A stretch of DNA of 64,000 bases from Luteimonas salinisoli (GCF_013425525.1 NZ_JACCKA010000086.1:24877-88876); one strand, 5' to 3'. Positions 52,009 through 61,396 are shown, numbered from the stretch's first letter. The notes: generated by a model not told the origin, from the letters alone. Translations and numbers: made by a program.

Positions 52009-52976
52009 CAGCGCTCGTAGTTGGACAGCGCCAGCGCCAGCAGCGCGCGTGCCTGCTCGCGTAGCGACGCCGGCTCGACGATGGTGGCGTCGGCGCCGTA
52101 GTGCAGCACGTCCATCAGCAGTTCGCGAGGCGAACTGTAGGGCAGCTTGAGTTCGTAGCTGCCGTCGGGCAGGTGCCTGCCCTGCTGCTGCGAATGCCAG
52201 TGCTCGTCGGCCACCCAGCGCGCGGCGCGGGCGTTGAACAGGATCGTCGCCCAGCCCTTGGGCTCACCGGAGAAGATCCCGTAGCTGCCGGCCAGGTGCC
52301 GGTCCAGCTCGGACTCGTCGATGTCTCGTGCGGCGGTGTCGAGCACCCGCGCGGCGGTGATGCGGTCGACCGAGAAGCTGCGCAGGCCGTCGCGGTCGTG
52401 GTCCCAGGCGTCCAGGTACCAGTTGCCGCGGTAGTGGGTGACCCGCTGCGGCGAGACCGTGCGCCGGGTGCGCTCGTCGGTGGAGCGCGCGCGGTACTCG
52501 AAGCTGAGCTGCTTGCGCTCCAGCACCGCCGAGCAGACGAAGCGGAACGCCTGCTCGTCCATGCGCCGCGAGTGGTGCGGGATCACCCGCACCCGCTCGA
52601 CCGGCCAGGTCTTACCGGCCGAATGCTCGTCGAGCAGCTTCTCGATGCGCTGTTGCAGCGGCGCCAGCGCGTTAGACAGCACCCCGCCGCCGCTACGCGA
52701 CAGCAGCTGCTGGGCGGCGAGCAGCGCGTGCAGCTCGTCGGAGTTCAACCACAGCCCGGGCAGCTCGAAACGGTTGCCTTCCTCGGCGTCGTAGCGGAAC
52801 CCGGCCTCGCCGTCGCCGACGATCGGCGCCATCAGCGCGTCGCGCAGGAAGGCCAGGTCGCGGTACACGGTGGCGCGCGAGCAGCCGAGCTCGTCCTGCA
52901 GCCGCGCCACCGTCACCGGATAGCGCGCGTGCTTGAGGGTGCGGTGCAGGGACAGAATGCGTTCGTAGCGGTCCAT
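52008..52976 (-). CDS. HTH-WYL transcriptional regulator (YafY-like)
   Basis: A 322-residue protein with an N-terminal winged HTH (VTVARLQDELGCSRATVYRD) and a central WYL domain (WYLDAWDHDRDGLRSFSVDR) plus C-terminal WCX extension. WYL domains sense nucleic acids or small ligands, and such regulators often control stress or defence genes. It overlaps the patatin gene, which may be its regulated partner. Divergent from the TonB-like gene. Confidence 0.9.
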   Translation of the reverse strand: MDRYERILSLHRTLKHARYPVTVARLQDELGCSRATVYRDLAFLRDALMAPIVGDGEAGFRYDAEEGNRFELPGLWLNSDELHALLAAQQLLSRSGGGVLSNALAPLQQRIEKLLDEHSAGKTWPVERVRVIPHHSRRMDEQAFRFVCSAVLERKQLSFEYRARSTDERTRRTVSPQRVTHYRGNWYLDAWDHDRDGLRSFSVDRITAARVLDTAARDIDESELDRHLAGSYGIFSGEPKGWATILFNARAARWVADEHWHSQQQGRHLPDGSYELKLPYSSPRELLMDVLHYGADATIVEPASLREQARALLALALSNYER

Positions 52977-53122
52977 GGCGCGATTATGGGGGCAAGACGG
53001 GCCGCGGGGCAGCGTCCGGTCGCGTCTCGGGGCCCGACGCGGCGCGACTGCGGACTGCTGGAGCGGATAACCGCGGTTTAACCGGAGCCTGTGCAGACTC
53101 CCCGCGCCTCCAGGGACGACCC

Positions 53123-53713
53123 ATGCGCAAGGACCCCGCGAACGACCGCTCCCTCTCCGCGATCCTGGTAGTCGGCGTGCATCTCGCGCTGGGCTGGTGG
53201 CTGCTCACCCAGGCACCGCCGGAGCCGCGCCGCGCCGCGGAGACGGCGCTGCGCATCCACTGGATCGTGCCGCCGCCGGCGCCCGCGCCGGAGCCGGAGC
53301 CGCCGCCGACACCCGCCGACACGGCGCGGATCGCGCCGCCGTCGCGCACGATGACGGTCGTCGAACCGCCTCCCGCCCAGCGGCCCGATGCGGACGACGC
53401 GGCGATGCCGTCTGCGCACGCGCTGCTCGAGCAGGGGCGCCGCTGGGCGGGATCGCAGGCCGGCGATCACGATTTCCGCCGCGATCCGCTGCGGCCGGCA
53501 GCACCGCAGGCGCGGGCGCCGGAGCGCTTCCGCATGACGCCCCCGCCGTCGCCCGCGCAGGTGCTCGAGAGCATCGGCCAAATGGTGAACGGGCCCGGCT
53601 ACGAGGCCGATCCCTGCCCACGGGTTCGCCGCAACCTCGCCGGCCTGGCGCCCGGTGGCGACAGCGAACTGCTGCAGGAGGAAATTCGCAGGCTGCGGCG
53701 GCTGTGCCAGTGA
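53123..53713 (+). CDS. TonB-like single-TM proline-rich protein without a TonB C-domain
   Basis: A 196-residue protein. One N-terminal membrane helix (ILVVGVHLALGWWLLTQAPP) is followed by a Pro/Glu/Ala-rich spacer (PPPAPAPEPEPPPTP) as in TonB. The C-terminus, however, is a short helical region with two cysteines (ADPCPRVRRNLAGL and RRLRRLCQ), not the TonB fold. It may be a periplasm-spanning scaffold of unknown partner. A lipoprotein gene follows 62 nt downstream. Confidence 0.6.
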   Translation: MRKDPANDRSLSAILVVGVHLALGWWLLTQAPPEPRRAAETALRIHWIVPPPAPAPEPEPPPTPADTARIAPPSRTMTVVEPPPAQRPDADDAAMPSAHALLEQGRRWAGSQAGDHDFRRDPLRPAAPQARAPERFRMTPPPSPAQVLESIGQMVNGPGYEADPCPRVRRNLAGLAPGGDSELLQEEIRRLRRLCQ

Positions 53714-53775
53714 GCTGGCCTCCGCGCGCCTCGGAATCCGTATGCCGGGTATCCAGACGAAAAGGGACCTTCCAC

Positions 53776-54441
53776 ATGTCAGCACGCGCATCCGCCATGA
53801 CCATCGCCCTGTCCGCGCTGCTCCTCGCCGCCTGCGGCGCGCAGCCGACCGAGGCCGGCGCGACCGCTGCCGGCGATGCCGCGCCGGCGCCCGCACCGAC
53901 CTTCGCCGACAAGATGGCCGGCATGGTCACCGCGGCCAGCCCGCTGTCCGACCCGCGCGGCGAGGTGATGGCCGCGCTGGAGCGGATGCTCGCGGCGGAT
54001 AGCTACGTCGCGGAGATCGAGACGGGCGCCGGCACGATGACCTTGGAGCACGTCGCTCCCGACCGCTTCCGCATGACCTTGCCCGACGGCATCACCCAGA
54101 CCATCGTCGGCGACCGGATGTACATGCGGATGCAGGGCCAGACCATGGAGCTTCCGCTGCAGGAGGGCATGCTCGAGGAGATGCGCGACCGCGGGCGGAT
54201 CGCTGCCCGCCAGGAGCGCGCCAGCTTCGAATCGCTGGGGGCCGACAGCGTGGCCGGCGCGCCGGCGCGCAAGTACCGCATGACCCACGAGGATCCGGCC
54301 GACCCGCCGGCCACCCTGTGGATCGGCGACGACGGCTATCCGTTGCAGATGCAGGTCGCCGGCGACGACGCGCAGGGCCCCACCACGATCCGCTATTCGC
54401 GCTTCGACGACCCGGCGATCCGTATCGAGCGCCCGAACTGA
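53776..54441 (+). CDS. Predicted lipoprotein, LolA/LppX-like fold
   Basis: A 221-residue lipoprotein with lipobox LLLAACG. The mature part (YVAEIETGAGTMTLEHVAPD, RFRMTLPDGITQTIVGDRMY, later LWIGDDGYPLQMQV and TIRYSRFDDPAI) resembles the half-barrel fold of LolA/LppX-like lipid-binding lipoproteins. The ligand is unknown. ATG 53776 was chosen to start the signal peptide. Confidence 0.65.
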   Translation: MSARASAMTIALSALLLAACGAQPTEAGATAAGDAAPAPAPTFADKMAGMVTAASPLSDPRGEVMAALERMLAADSYVAEIETGAGTMTLEHVAPDRFRMTLPDGITQTIVGDRMYMRMQGQTMELPLQEGMLEEMRDRGRIAARQERASFESLGADSVAGAPARKYRMTHEDPADPPATLWIGDDGYPLQMQVAGDDAQGPTTIRYSRFDDPAIRIERPN

Positions 54442-54538
54442 TCCGCCGCGCCCCGGCGGCCGCCTGGATCGCCGCGGCGGCACCGGGCGCGAGCGCGCGC
54501 CGCTCGCCGGGCCCCGGGCGCACGGGCACAATAGGCGC

Positions 54539-57508
54539 ATGCCCGCGTCCGCGCCCAACGAGCCGGCCCTCGATCTCTCTCCCTCGCCGGGCGACGACGT
54601 CAGGACCACCACCTGCTACATGTGCGCCTGCCGCTGTGGCATCAAGGTGTGGCTGCGCAACGGCAAGATCCGCTACCTGCAGGGCAACCCGACCCATCCG
54701 GTCAACCGCGGGGTGATCTGCGCCAAGGGCGCGGCCGGGATCATGCAGCACTACTCGCCCGCGCGGCTGACCAAGCCGCTGCTGCGGGTCGGCGAGCGCG
54801 GCAGCGGCGAGTTCCGCGAGATCGAGTGGGACGAGGCGCTGGGCATCGCCACCGGCTGGCTGAAGCCCGTCCGCGAGCGCAATCCCGACGAACTGGCGTT
54901 CTTCACCGGCCGCGACCAGTCGCAGGCGCTGACCGGCTGGTGGGCGCAGCAGTTCGGCACCGTCAACTACGCCGCGCACGGCGGGTTCTGCTCGGTCAAC
55001 ATGGCGGCCGGCGGGCTGTACACCCTGGGCGGCAGCTTCTGGGAGTTCGGCGAGCCGGACTGGGAGCACACCCGGTACCTGATGCTCTGGGGCGTGGCGG
55101 AGGACCACGACTCCAACCCCCTCAAGCTGGGCCTGGGCCGACTGAAGGAACGCGGCGCGAAGATCGTCGCGGTCAACCCGGTGCGCACCGGCTACGGCGC
55201 GATCGCCGACGAGTGGATCGGCATCCGCCCGGGCACCGACGGGCTGTTCGCGTTCGCGCTGATCCACGAGCTGCTGCGGATGGACCGCATCGACCTCGAC
55301 TACCTGGTGCGCTACGCCGACGCGCACTGGCTGGTGATGCGCGACCCGGGCGGCGCCGGCGACGGCCTGTTCGCGCGCGACGCCGAGGGGCGTCCGCTGT
55401 GCTGGGACCGCGATGCCGGGGCACCGGCGCCGGCCGACGCCACCGGCATCTCGCCGGTGGTGGCCGGCGAGTACACCCTGCCCGACGGCCGCAGCGCGGT
55501 CCCGGTGTTCCAGCTGGTCGCCGAGCGCTACCTCGATCCGCAGTATTCGCCCGAAGCGGTCGCCGAACGCTGCGGCATCCCCGCGGCGACGATCGGCCGC
55601 ATCGCCCGCGAGCTCGCCGTGGCCGCGTTCGAGAATCCGGTGCGGCTGCCGATCGCCTGGACCGATGCCTGGGGCCGCGGCCACGACGAGATGGTGGGCC
55701 GGCCGGTGGCGATGCACGCGATGCGCGGCATCAGCGCGCACAGCAACGGGTTCCACACCTGCCGCGCCCTGCACCTGCTGCAGCTGCTGCTCGGCGCGGT
55801 CGACACGCCGGGCTCGTTCCGGTTCCAGCCGCCCTACCCCAAGCCGGTGCCGCCGCCCAACCGCCCCGGCAGCCGCCGGCGCGAGGACGGCAGCCTGGAC
55901 GCCCCGCCGCTGGGCTTCGTGCATGGACCCGAGGACCTGCTGGTCGACGCCGAGGGCCGGCCGCGGCGCATCGATCATGCGTTCTCGTGGAGCTACCCGT
56001 TGGCCGCGCACGGCATGCTGCACACGGTGATTCGCAATGCCCATGCGGGCGACCCGTACCGGATCGACACGCTGATGATGTTCATGGCCAACATGAGCTG
56101 GAACTCGGCGATGAACACCCGCGAGACGATGCAGTGGCTGACCGACCGCGACGCCGACGGCGAGTACCGCATCCCGCGCATCATCTATTCCGACGCCTAC
56201 GCCAGCGAGATGGTCGCCTACGCCGACCTGGTGCTGCCGGATACGACCTACCTGGAGCGCTTCGACGCGATCTCGCTGCTGGACCGGCCGATCTCCGACG
56301 CCGACGGCGCCGCCGATGCGATCCGTCATCCGGTGTTCGATCCGGCCACCCAGCCCGCCGCCGACGGCCGCGCGCGCGACGTGCGCGGGTTCCAGTCGGT
56401 GCTGCTCGAGCTGGGCGCGCGGCTGGGCCTGCCGGGGATGGTCGACGCGGCAGGCGCGCCGGCGTACCGCGATTACGCCGACTACATCGTCCGCCACGAG
56501 CGCGCGCCCGGCGTGGGGCTGCTGGCCGGCTGGCGCGGCGCCGAGGGCGATGCCCACGGCAAGGGCGCGCCCAATCCGCTGCAGCTGCAGCGCTACATCG
56601 AGCACGGCGGCTATTGGCGCGAGGAGATCCCGGAACACGCGCGCTACTTCAAGATGGCCAACCGCGGCTACCTGCAGTGGGCGCGCGGCATGGGTTTCGT
56701 CGGCGCCGCGGACGCGATCGCCCTGCAGCTGTACGCCGAGCCGCTGCAGCGCTTCCGCCTGGCCGCGCAGGGCCATGGCGACCGCCTGCCGCCGGCGGCC
56801 CACCGCGGGCGGGTGGAAACCTACTTCGATCCGCTGCCGCTGTGGTACGAACCCTTCGAGTCCGCCCAGACCGCGGCCGCGCAGCCGGACGAGCGCAGCG
56901 GCAACACTGGAGGCGACCCCGGCACGGGCGACCCTGCCGCACTCCCGCCCGGGGGAGACTCCCCCCACCCGTACCCGCTGCACGCGATCACCCAGCGGCC
57001 GATGTTCATGTACCACGCCTGGGGATCGCAGAATGCCTGGCTGCGGCAGATCGCGTCGCGCAACTGGCTGTACCTGCACCCCGAGACCGGCGCGCGCCAC
57101 GGGGTCGGCGACGGCGACTGGGTCGAGCTGGAGTCGCACCACGGCCGGATCACGGTGCAGGCGCGCCTGGCCGCCAACGTGCAGCCGGACACGGTGTGGA
57201 CCTGGAACGCGATCGGCAAGCGCCGCGGCGCCTGGGGACTGTCCGGCGAGGCGCCGGAAGCGACCCGGGGCTTCCTGCTCAACCACCTGATCTCCGACCT
57301 CACCCCGCGTGCGGACTATGCCAACGCCGACCCGGTCACCGGCCAGGCGGCCTGGTTCGACCTGCGCGTGCGCCTGCGCCCCGCCGCGGACGCCGACGAC
57401 CGCAGCCGCCCGCAGTTCGCACCGCTGCCGGTCGCCGCCGCAACCGACGCCCCCCTGCGCTATGGTGGCGGGCTGCGGCAGCCGCCGGACGGGGATCGCG
57501 CACCATGA
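54539..57508 (+). CDS. soeA: Molybdopterin oxidoreductase, SoeA-like catalytic subunit
   Basis: A 989-residue DMSO-reductase-family enzyme without a Tat signal, so cytoplasmic. The [4Fe-4S] ligands are C26, C29, C33 and C61 (CYMCACRCG ... GVICAKG). The Mo ligand is probably C151 in HGGFCSVNMAAGG. Phrases such as FFTGRDQSQALTGWWAQQFG match the cytoplasmic sulfite dehydrogenase SoeA of purple sulfur bacteria, as remembered. SoeABC oxidises sulfite to sulfate and passes electrons to quinone. Other CISM enzymes (polysulfide or thiosulfate reductase) remain possible. It overlaps the transporter gene by ATGA. Confidence 0.75.
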   Translation: MPASAPNEPALDLSPSPGDDVRTTTCYMCACRCGIKVWLRNGKIRYLQGNPTHPVNRGVICAKGAAGIMQHYSPARLTKPLLRVGERGSGEFREIEWDEALGIATGWLKPVRERNPDELAFFTGRDQSQALTGWWAQQFGTVNYAAHGGFCSVNMAAGGLYTLGGSFWEFGEPDWEHTRYLMLWGVAEDHDSNPLKLGLGRLKERGAKIVAVNPVRTGYGAIADEWIGIRPGTDGLFAFALIHELLRMDRIDLDYLVRYADAHWLVMRDPGGAGDGLFARDAEGRPLCWDRDAGAPAPADATGISPVVAGEYTLPDGRSAVPVFQLVAERYLDPQYSPEAVAERCGIPAATIGRIARELAVAAFENPVRLPIAWTDAWGRGHDEMVGRPVAMHAMRGISAHSNGFHTCRALHLLQLLLGAVDTPGSFRFQPPYPKPVPPPNRPGSRRREDGSLDAPPLGFVHGPEDLLVDAEGRPRRIDHAFSWSYPLAAHGMLHTVIRNAHAGDPYRIDTLMMFMANMSWNSAMNTRETMQWLTDRDADGEYRIPRIIYSDAYASEMVAYADLVLPDTTYLERFDAISLLDRPISDADGAADAIRHPVFDPATQPAADGRARDVRGFQSVLLELGARLGLPGMVDAAGAPAYRDYADYIVRHERAPGVGLLAGWRGAEGDAHGKGAPNPLQLQRYIEHGGYWREEIPEHARYFKMANRGYLQWARGMGFVGAADAIALQLYAEPLQRFRLAAQGHGDRLPPAAHRGRVETYFDPLPLWYEPFESAQTAAAQPDERSGNTGGDPGTGDPAALPPGGDSPHPYPLHAITQRPMFMYHAWGSQNAWLRQIASRNWLYLHPETGARHGVGDGDWVELESHHGRITVQARLAANVQPDTVWTWNAIGKRRGAWGLSGEAPEATRGFLLNHLISDLTPRADYANADPVTGQAAWFDLRVRLRPAADADDRSRPQFAPLPVAAATDAPLRYGGGLRQPPDGDRAP

Positions 57509-59271
57509 TGTTCGACGCCTGGCTGACCTTCGCCGTCATCGCCGGCGCGGTGTACCTGTTCGTCACCGAGAAGCTGCCGATCGAGGTGGTGGCGCTGCTG
57601 GTGCTGGCCAGCCTGCTGGCGCTGCGGCTGGTGTCGACCGAGGAGGCGCTGTCGGGGTTCAGCAGCCCGGCCACCATTACCGTGGCGGCGATGTTCGTGC
57701 TCAGCGCCGGGCTGCAGCGCGGCGGCTCGCTGTACCGGTTGGGCGAGCTACTGGCGCAGATCCGCCGCGGCTGGCTGCTGGCGCTGGCGATGATGCTGCT
57801 GACCGCGCTGGTGTCGGGCTTCATCAACAACACCGCGGCGGTGGCGGTCTTCCTGCCGCTGGTGATCGCCGCCACCGTGGCCAACCGCCAGCCGCCGTCG
57901 AAATACCTGATCGCGCTGTCCTACGCCGGGCAGTTCGGCGGCGTGTGCACGCTGATCGGCACTTCCACCAACCTGCTGGTGGACTCGCTGGCGCGGCAGT
58001 CCGGCGAGGCCGGCTTCACCCTGTTCGAGTTCGCGCCGATGGGGGTGATCTTCGTCGCCGTCGGCGTGGCCTACATGATGGTGGCGCGACGCTTCCTGCT
58101 GCCGGACCTGGGCATCCCGGAGCAGTCCGACACCGGCCATGCCGGCCGCTACGTGGTCGAGCTGCTGGTCGGGGAGAAGTCGCCCGCCATCGGCAGGCGC
58201 GGCAGCGAGCTGCTGCCCGACGACGCCGGCGACGTGGTGATGCTGGAGATCTTCCGCGCCAAGCAGCCGGTGTCTTCGCCGCGCGGCGAGCAGGTGCAGG
58301 CCGGCGACCGCCTGCTGATGCGCGGCGAGTGGCGCGATATCGAGCAGGCGCGCAAGAAGCTCAGGCTCGACTACGACCACGTCGCGCGCGACCTGGACGG
58401 CGACGTCGCCGCCGAGCGCCTGCACGCCGAGGCGATGGTCGCGCCGGGCTCGCACCTGATCGGCCACACCCTGGCCGAAGTGCGTTTCGGCCACACCTAC
58501 CGCGTGCGCGTGCAGGGCCTGCACCGCCACCGCCTGGCGATCCGCCAGCCGCTGGACCGGGTGCCGCTGGCGGTGGGCGATGTGCTGCTGCTCGACGCCC
58601 CGGAGAAATCGCTCGCCGCGATGCGCTCCGACCCCGGCCTGCTGGTGCTGGGCGAGCGCGTGCAGGAACGCACCAAGCTCGGGCGCGCGCTGCTGGCGAT
58701 CGGGGTGATGACCGGCGTGGTGACGGTGGCGGCGCTGGGCTGGCTGCCGATCGTCGCCGCGGCGATCTTCGGCTGCATCGCCCTGGTGATGCTGAACGTG
58801 CTCAAGACCGAGGACGCCTACCGCGCGATCGACTGGCGCGTGATCATGCTGCTGGCGGGCGTGCTGCCGATGGGAATCGCGCTGCAGAACTCCGGCGCGG
58901 CGGCCTGGATCGCCGGTATCGCGGTGGACCTGGTGGGCGGCTACGGCCCGGTGGTGGCGCTGTTGACCATCTACCTGCTGACCACGATCCTCACCGAGGT
59001 GATGAGCAACAACGCCTCGGCGGCACTGGTGGTGCCGATCGCCATCGCCACCGCCGAGACCCTGGGGCTGGACAGCAAGCCGTTCCTGGTCGCTGTTGCG
59101 TTCGCCGCCTCCACCAGCTTCCTCACCCCGATCGGCTACCAGACCAACACCATGGTCTATACCGCCGGCGGCTACCGCTTCACCGACTTCGTGAAGGTGG
59201 GCCTGCCGCTGAACGCGATCTTCCTGGTCATGGCCGGCCTGCTGATCCCGCGCTATTTCCCGTTCTCCTGA
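57505..59271 (+). CDS. SLC13/DASS-type transporter with two TrkA-C (RCK) domains
   Basis: A 588-residue polytopic membrane protein. The transport segments hold GFINNTAAVAVFLPLV and, near the end, EVMSNNASAALVVPIAIA and STSFLTPIGYQTNTMVY, the paired hairpin motifs of the divalent anion:Na+ symporter family. Two RCK_C (TrkA-C) domains occupy about residues 210-385. Related proteins carry sulfate, sulfite or C4-dicarboxylates. Its location inside the soe-like operon points to sulfate export or sulfite uptake. It overlaps both neighbours by 3-4 nt. Confidence 0.85.
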   Translation: MMFDAWLTFAVIAGAVYLFVTEKLPIEVVALLVLASLLALRLVSTEEALSGFSSPATITVAAMFVLSAGLQRGGSLYRLGELLAQIRRGWLLALAMMLLTALVSGFINNTAAVAVFLPLVIAATVANRQPPSKYLIALSYAGQFGGVCTLIGTSTNLLVDSLARQSGEAGFTLFEFAPMGVIFVAVGVAYMMVARRFLLPDLGIPEQSDTGHAGRYVVELLVGEKSPAIGRRGSELLPDDAGDVVMLEIFRAKQPVSSPRGEQVQAGDRLLMRGEWRDIEQARKKLRLDYDHVARDLDGDVAAERLHAEAMVAPGSHLIGHTLAEVRFGHTYRVRVQGLHRHRLAIRQPLDRVPLAVGDVLLLDAPEKSLAAMRSDPGLLVLGERVQERTKLGRALLAIGVMTGVVTVAALGWLPIVAAAIFGCIALVMLNVLKTEDAYRAIDWRVIMLLAGVLPMGIALQNSGAAAWIAGIAVDLVGGYGPVVALLTIYLLTTILTEVMSNNASAALVVPIAIATAETLGLDSKPFLVAVAFAASTSFLTPIGYQTNTMVYTAGGYRFTDFVKVGLPLNAIFLVMAGLLIPRYFPFS

Positions 59272-60044
59272 TGACCGCACTGCCGCCGCCGTCGCCGAAG
59301 AAGCTGGGCCTGGTGATCGACCTGGACACCTGCGTCGGCTGCCACGCCTGCGCCACCAGCTGTAAGGAGTGGAACGCCGGCGGCATCGCCGGCCCGCTGG
59401 TCGACGAGCAACCCTACGGCAAGGAGCCGCTGGGAGTGTGGCTGAACCGCGTGCACAGCTACGAAGTGGCGGCGGACGACGCCGACGGGAGCGCCGCCGA
59501 AGCCGCCTCGGCCGCCCAACCCGCGCTCACCCTGCACTTCCCGCGCAGCTGCCTGCACTGCGAGACCCCGGCATGCGTGACGGTGTGCCCCACCGGCGCG
59601 AGCTACAAGCGCGCCGCCGACGGCATCGTGCTGGTCGACGAGGACAAGTGCATCGGCTGCAAGCTGTGCAGCTGGGCCTGCCCGTACGGCGCGCGCGAGT
59701 ACTCCGAGGTCGACGGGGTGATGAAGAAATGCACCCTGTGCGTGGACCGGATCTACAACGAGCACCTCGACGAGAGCGAGCGGGTGCCGGCCTGCGTGCA
59801 GGCCTGCCCGACGCGGGCGCGCCATTTCGGCGACCTCGGCGATCCCGACTCCGACGTCTCGAAGCTGGTGGCGGAACGCCAGGGCGTGGCGCTGATGCCG
59901 GAACTGGGCTATCGCCCGGTCAACCGCTACCTGCCACCGCGCCCGCGCCGCGCCGGCGAAGACGCCGAGGCCGCCGGCACGCCCGCACGCGCCGACACCG
60001 CGCCGACGCCGCTGCACTGGTTGAACCGCATCCTCAGGCGTTGA
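59271..60044 (+). CDS. soeB: Four-cluster ferredoxin subunit, SoeB-like
   Basis: A 257-residue electron-transfer subunit with four [4Fe-4S] cysteine groups: C21xxC24xxC27xxxC31 (CVGCHACATSC), CLHCETPACVTVCP, CIGCKLCSWACP, and CTLCVDRI with CVQACP. It is the typical NrfC/DmsB-like partner of a molybdopterin oxidoreductase and passes electrons to the membrane anchor. There is no signal peptide, matching a cytoplasmic complex. It starts in the stop of the transporter gene (TGATG). Confidence 0.88.
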   Translation: MTALPPPSPKKLGLVIDLDTCVGCHACATSCKEWNAGGIAGPLVDEQPYGKEPLGVWLNRVHSYEVAADDADGSAAEAASAAQPALTLHFPRSCLHCETPACVTVCPTGASYKRAADGIVLVDEDKCIGCKLCSWACPYGAREYSEVDGVMKKCTLCVDRIYNEHLDESERVPACVQACPTRARHFGDLGDPDSDVSKLVAERQGVALMPELGYRPVNRYLPPRPRRAGEDAEAAGTPARADTAPTPLHWLNRILRR

Positions 60045-60359
60045 GCCGGCGCGCCGCCCGGTCACCGGGTCTCCATCCAGGCGGCCTTCGCGGCCATCGG
60101 CCGCCCCGACAGGGGTCGCGCGCACCTCCGTAGGAGCGTGCCATGCAGGCGAAGGCCGACGCGGCCGGCAACGCCCGAAATCGCCGCGAACCCGGTCGGA
60201 GCCTCCCGCGGCTTTCGCGGCCATGGGCCGCTCCTGCGCGTCGCAGCGCTCCGTCGCCACGCGCATCGACGACGGCCCGATCCTGTGGACCAGTGCCGGG
60301 CCGCTGGCAGCGCCCGCATGTACGATGTCGCGCGGAATCGTCCGCCGGGGGAACCGACG
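60045..60359. repeat. Intergenic GTAGGAGC repeats between soeB-like and soeC-like genes
   Basis: About 315 nt without a gene. A partial GGCC-stem arm is at 60084-60115, and a complete two-armed element occupies 60129-60240: GTAGGAGCGTGCCATGCAGG at the left and the inverted GGCTTTCGCGGCCATGGGCC then GCTCCTGC at the right. It interrupts an otherwise tightly overlapped operon. Confidence 0.75.
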
Positions 60360-61319
60360 ATGCATCCTGCGCTTTCGGTGATCTTCTTCACCACGCTGTC
60401 CGGCGCCGGCTACGGGCTGTTGGCCTGGCTGGGCCTGTCGGTGCTGCTGCTGCACGCACGCGCCGACGTGATGCCGGTGCTGTACCCGCTGCAGCTGTGG
60501 GCGCTGCTGCTGGGCCTGGCGCTCAGCACCGCCGGGCTGCTCAGCTCGCTGGCCCATCTCGGCCGTCCGCTGCGGGCATGGCGCGCGCTCTCGCAGTGGC
60601 GCACCTCGTGGCTGTCGCGCGAGGGGCTGCTGGCGCTGGCCACCGCGCTGCCGGCGCTGGCGCTGGGCGTGCTGCTGCTGTGGGCGCCCGCCGGGCCGGA
60701 GCGCGCCATCGCCCTGGGCGCGTGCGGGCTGCTGCTGACGACGCTGGCGCTGGCCACCGTCGCCTGCACGGCGATGATCTACGCCTCGTTGCCGCCGATC
60801 CCGGCCTGGCGCCATCCGCTGGTGGTGCCGGTCTACCTGCTGTTCGCGCTGCTCACCGGCCTGGCGCTGCTGTTCTGGCTGATGGTGCTGCTGCTGCCAC
60901 CGGCCGGGCCGGGCGCCGCCATGCCCGCCACCCTGACCGCGGTCGGCGCGCTGCTGCTGGCCTGCAAGTGGCTGTATTGGCGCGAGATCGACCGCCAGGG
61001 GCTGCCTGCCGCCCGCGGCGACGCGGTGGGCCTGCCGGGGCGGCAGGTGGACGTGTTCGAGCGCCCGCACACCGAGGCCAGTTTCGTCACCCGGGAAATG
61101 GCCTTCACGGTGGCGCGGCGGCATGCGCTGCGCCTGCGGCTGCTCGCCGCGGCGCTGCTGCTGGTCGCGCCGGCCGCGGCCTGGCTGCTGGCTGCGACCG
61201 CCGCGTTCCCCGCGGCCCCGCTGCTGGGCGCCACTGCCGCGGCGCTGCTGGGCGCGGCTTTCGTCGAGCGCTGGCTGTTCTTCGCCCAGGCCCGCCACGT
61301 GGTGACGCTCTATTATTGA
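60360..61319 (+). CDS. soeC: DmsC-family membrane anchor, SoeC-like
   Basis: A 319-residue protein with eight hydrophobic helices. The start MHPALSVIFFTTLSGAGYGL matches the DMSO reductase anchor DmsC/SoeC family. It would bind quinone and accept electrons from the ferredoxin subunit in the inner membrane. It is separated from the soeB-like gene by 315 nt of repeats, the only gap in the operon. Confidence 0.85.
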   Translation: MHPALSVIFFTTLSGAGYGLLAWLGLSVLLLHARADVMPVLYPLQLWALLLGLALSTAGLLSSLAHLGRPLRAWRALSQWRTSWLSREGLLALATALPALALGVLLLWAPAGPERAIALGACGLLLTTLALATVACTAMIYASLPPIPAWRHPLVVPVYLLFALLTGLALLFWLMVLLLPPAGPGAAMPATLTAVGALLLACKWLYWREIDRQGLPAARGDAVGLPGRQVDVFERPHTEASFVTREMAFTVARRHALRLRLLAAALLLVAPAAAWLLAATAAFPAAPLLGATAAALLGAAFVERWLFFAQARHVVTLYY

Positions 61320-61396
61320 GGCCGTCGCGGCCGCCGGTTGGGCATGGCGGGCGGCCGCGGCATAATTATTGGAATCGTTTCCACGAGGACATTGCG

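Noticed and set aside
54092..57286. Minus-strand frame of about 1,060 codons opposite the soeA-like gene
   Set aside because: Low-complexity His/Arg/Gln/Val composition, no start signal, and the opposite strand has all Fe-S and Mo ligands.
54622..59271. Plus-strand frame of about 1,550 codons whose last part equals the SLC13 transporter
   Set aside because: Only the part from 57505 is coding. The rest is an out-of-frame translation of the soeA-like gene, rich in Arg and Ala.
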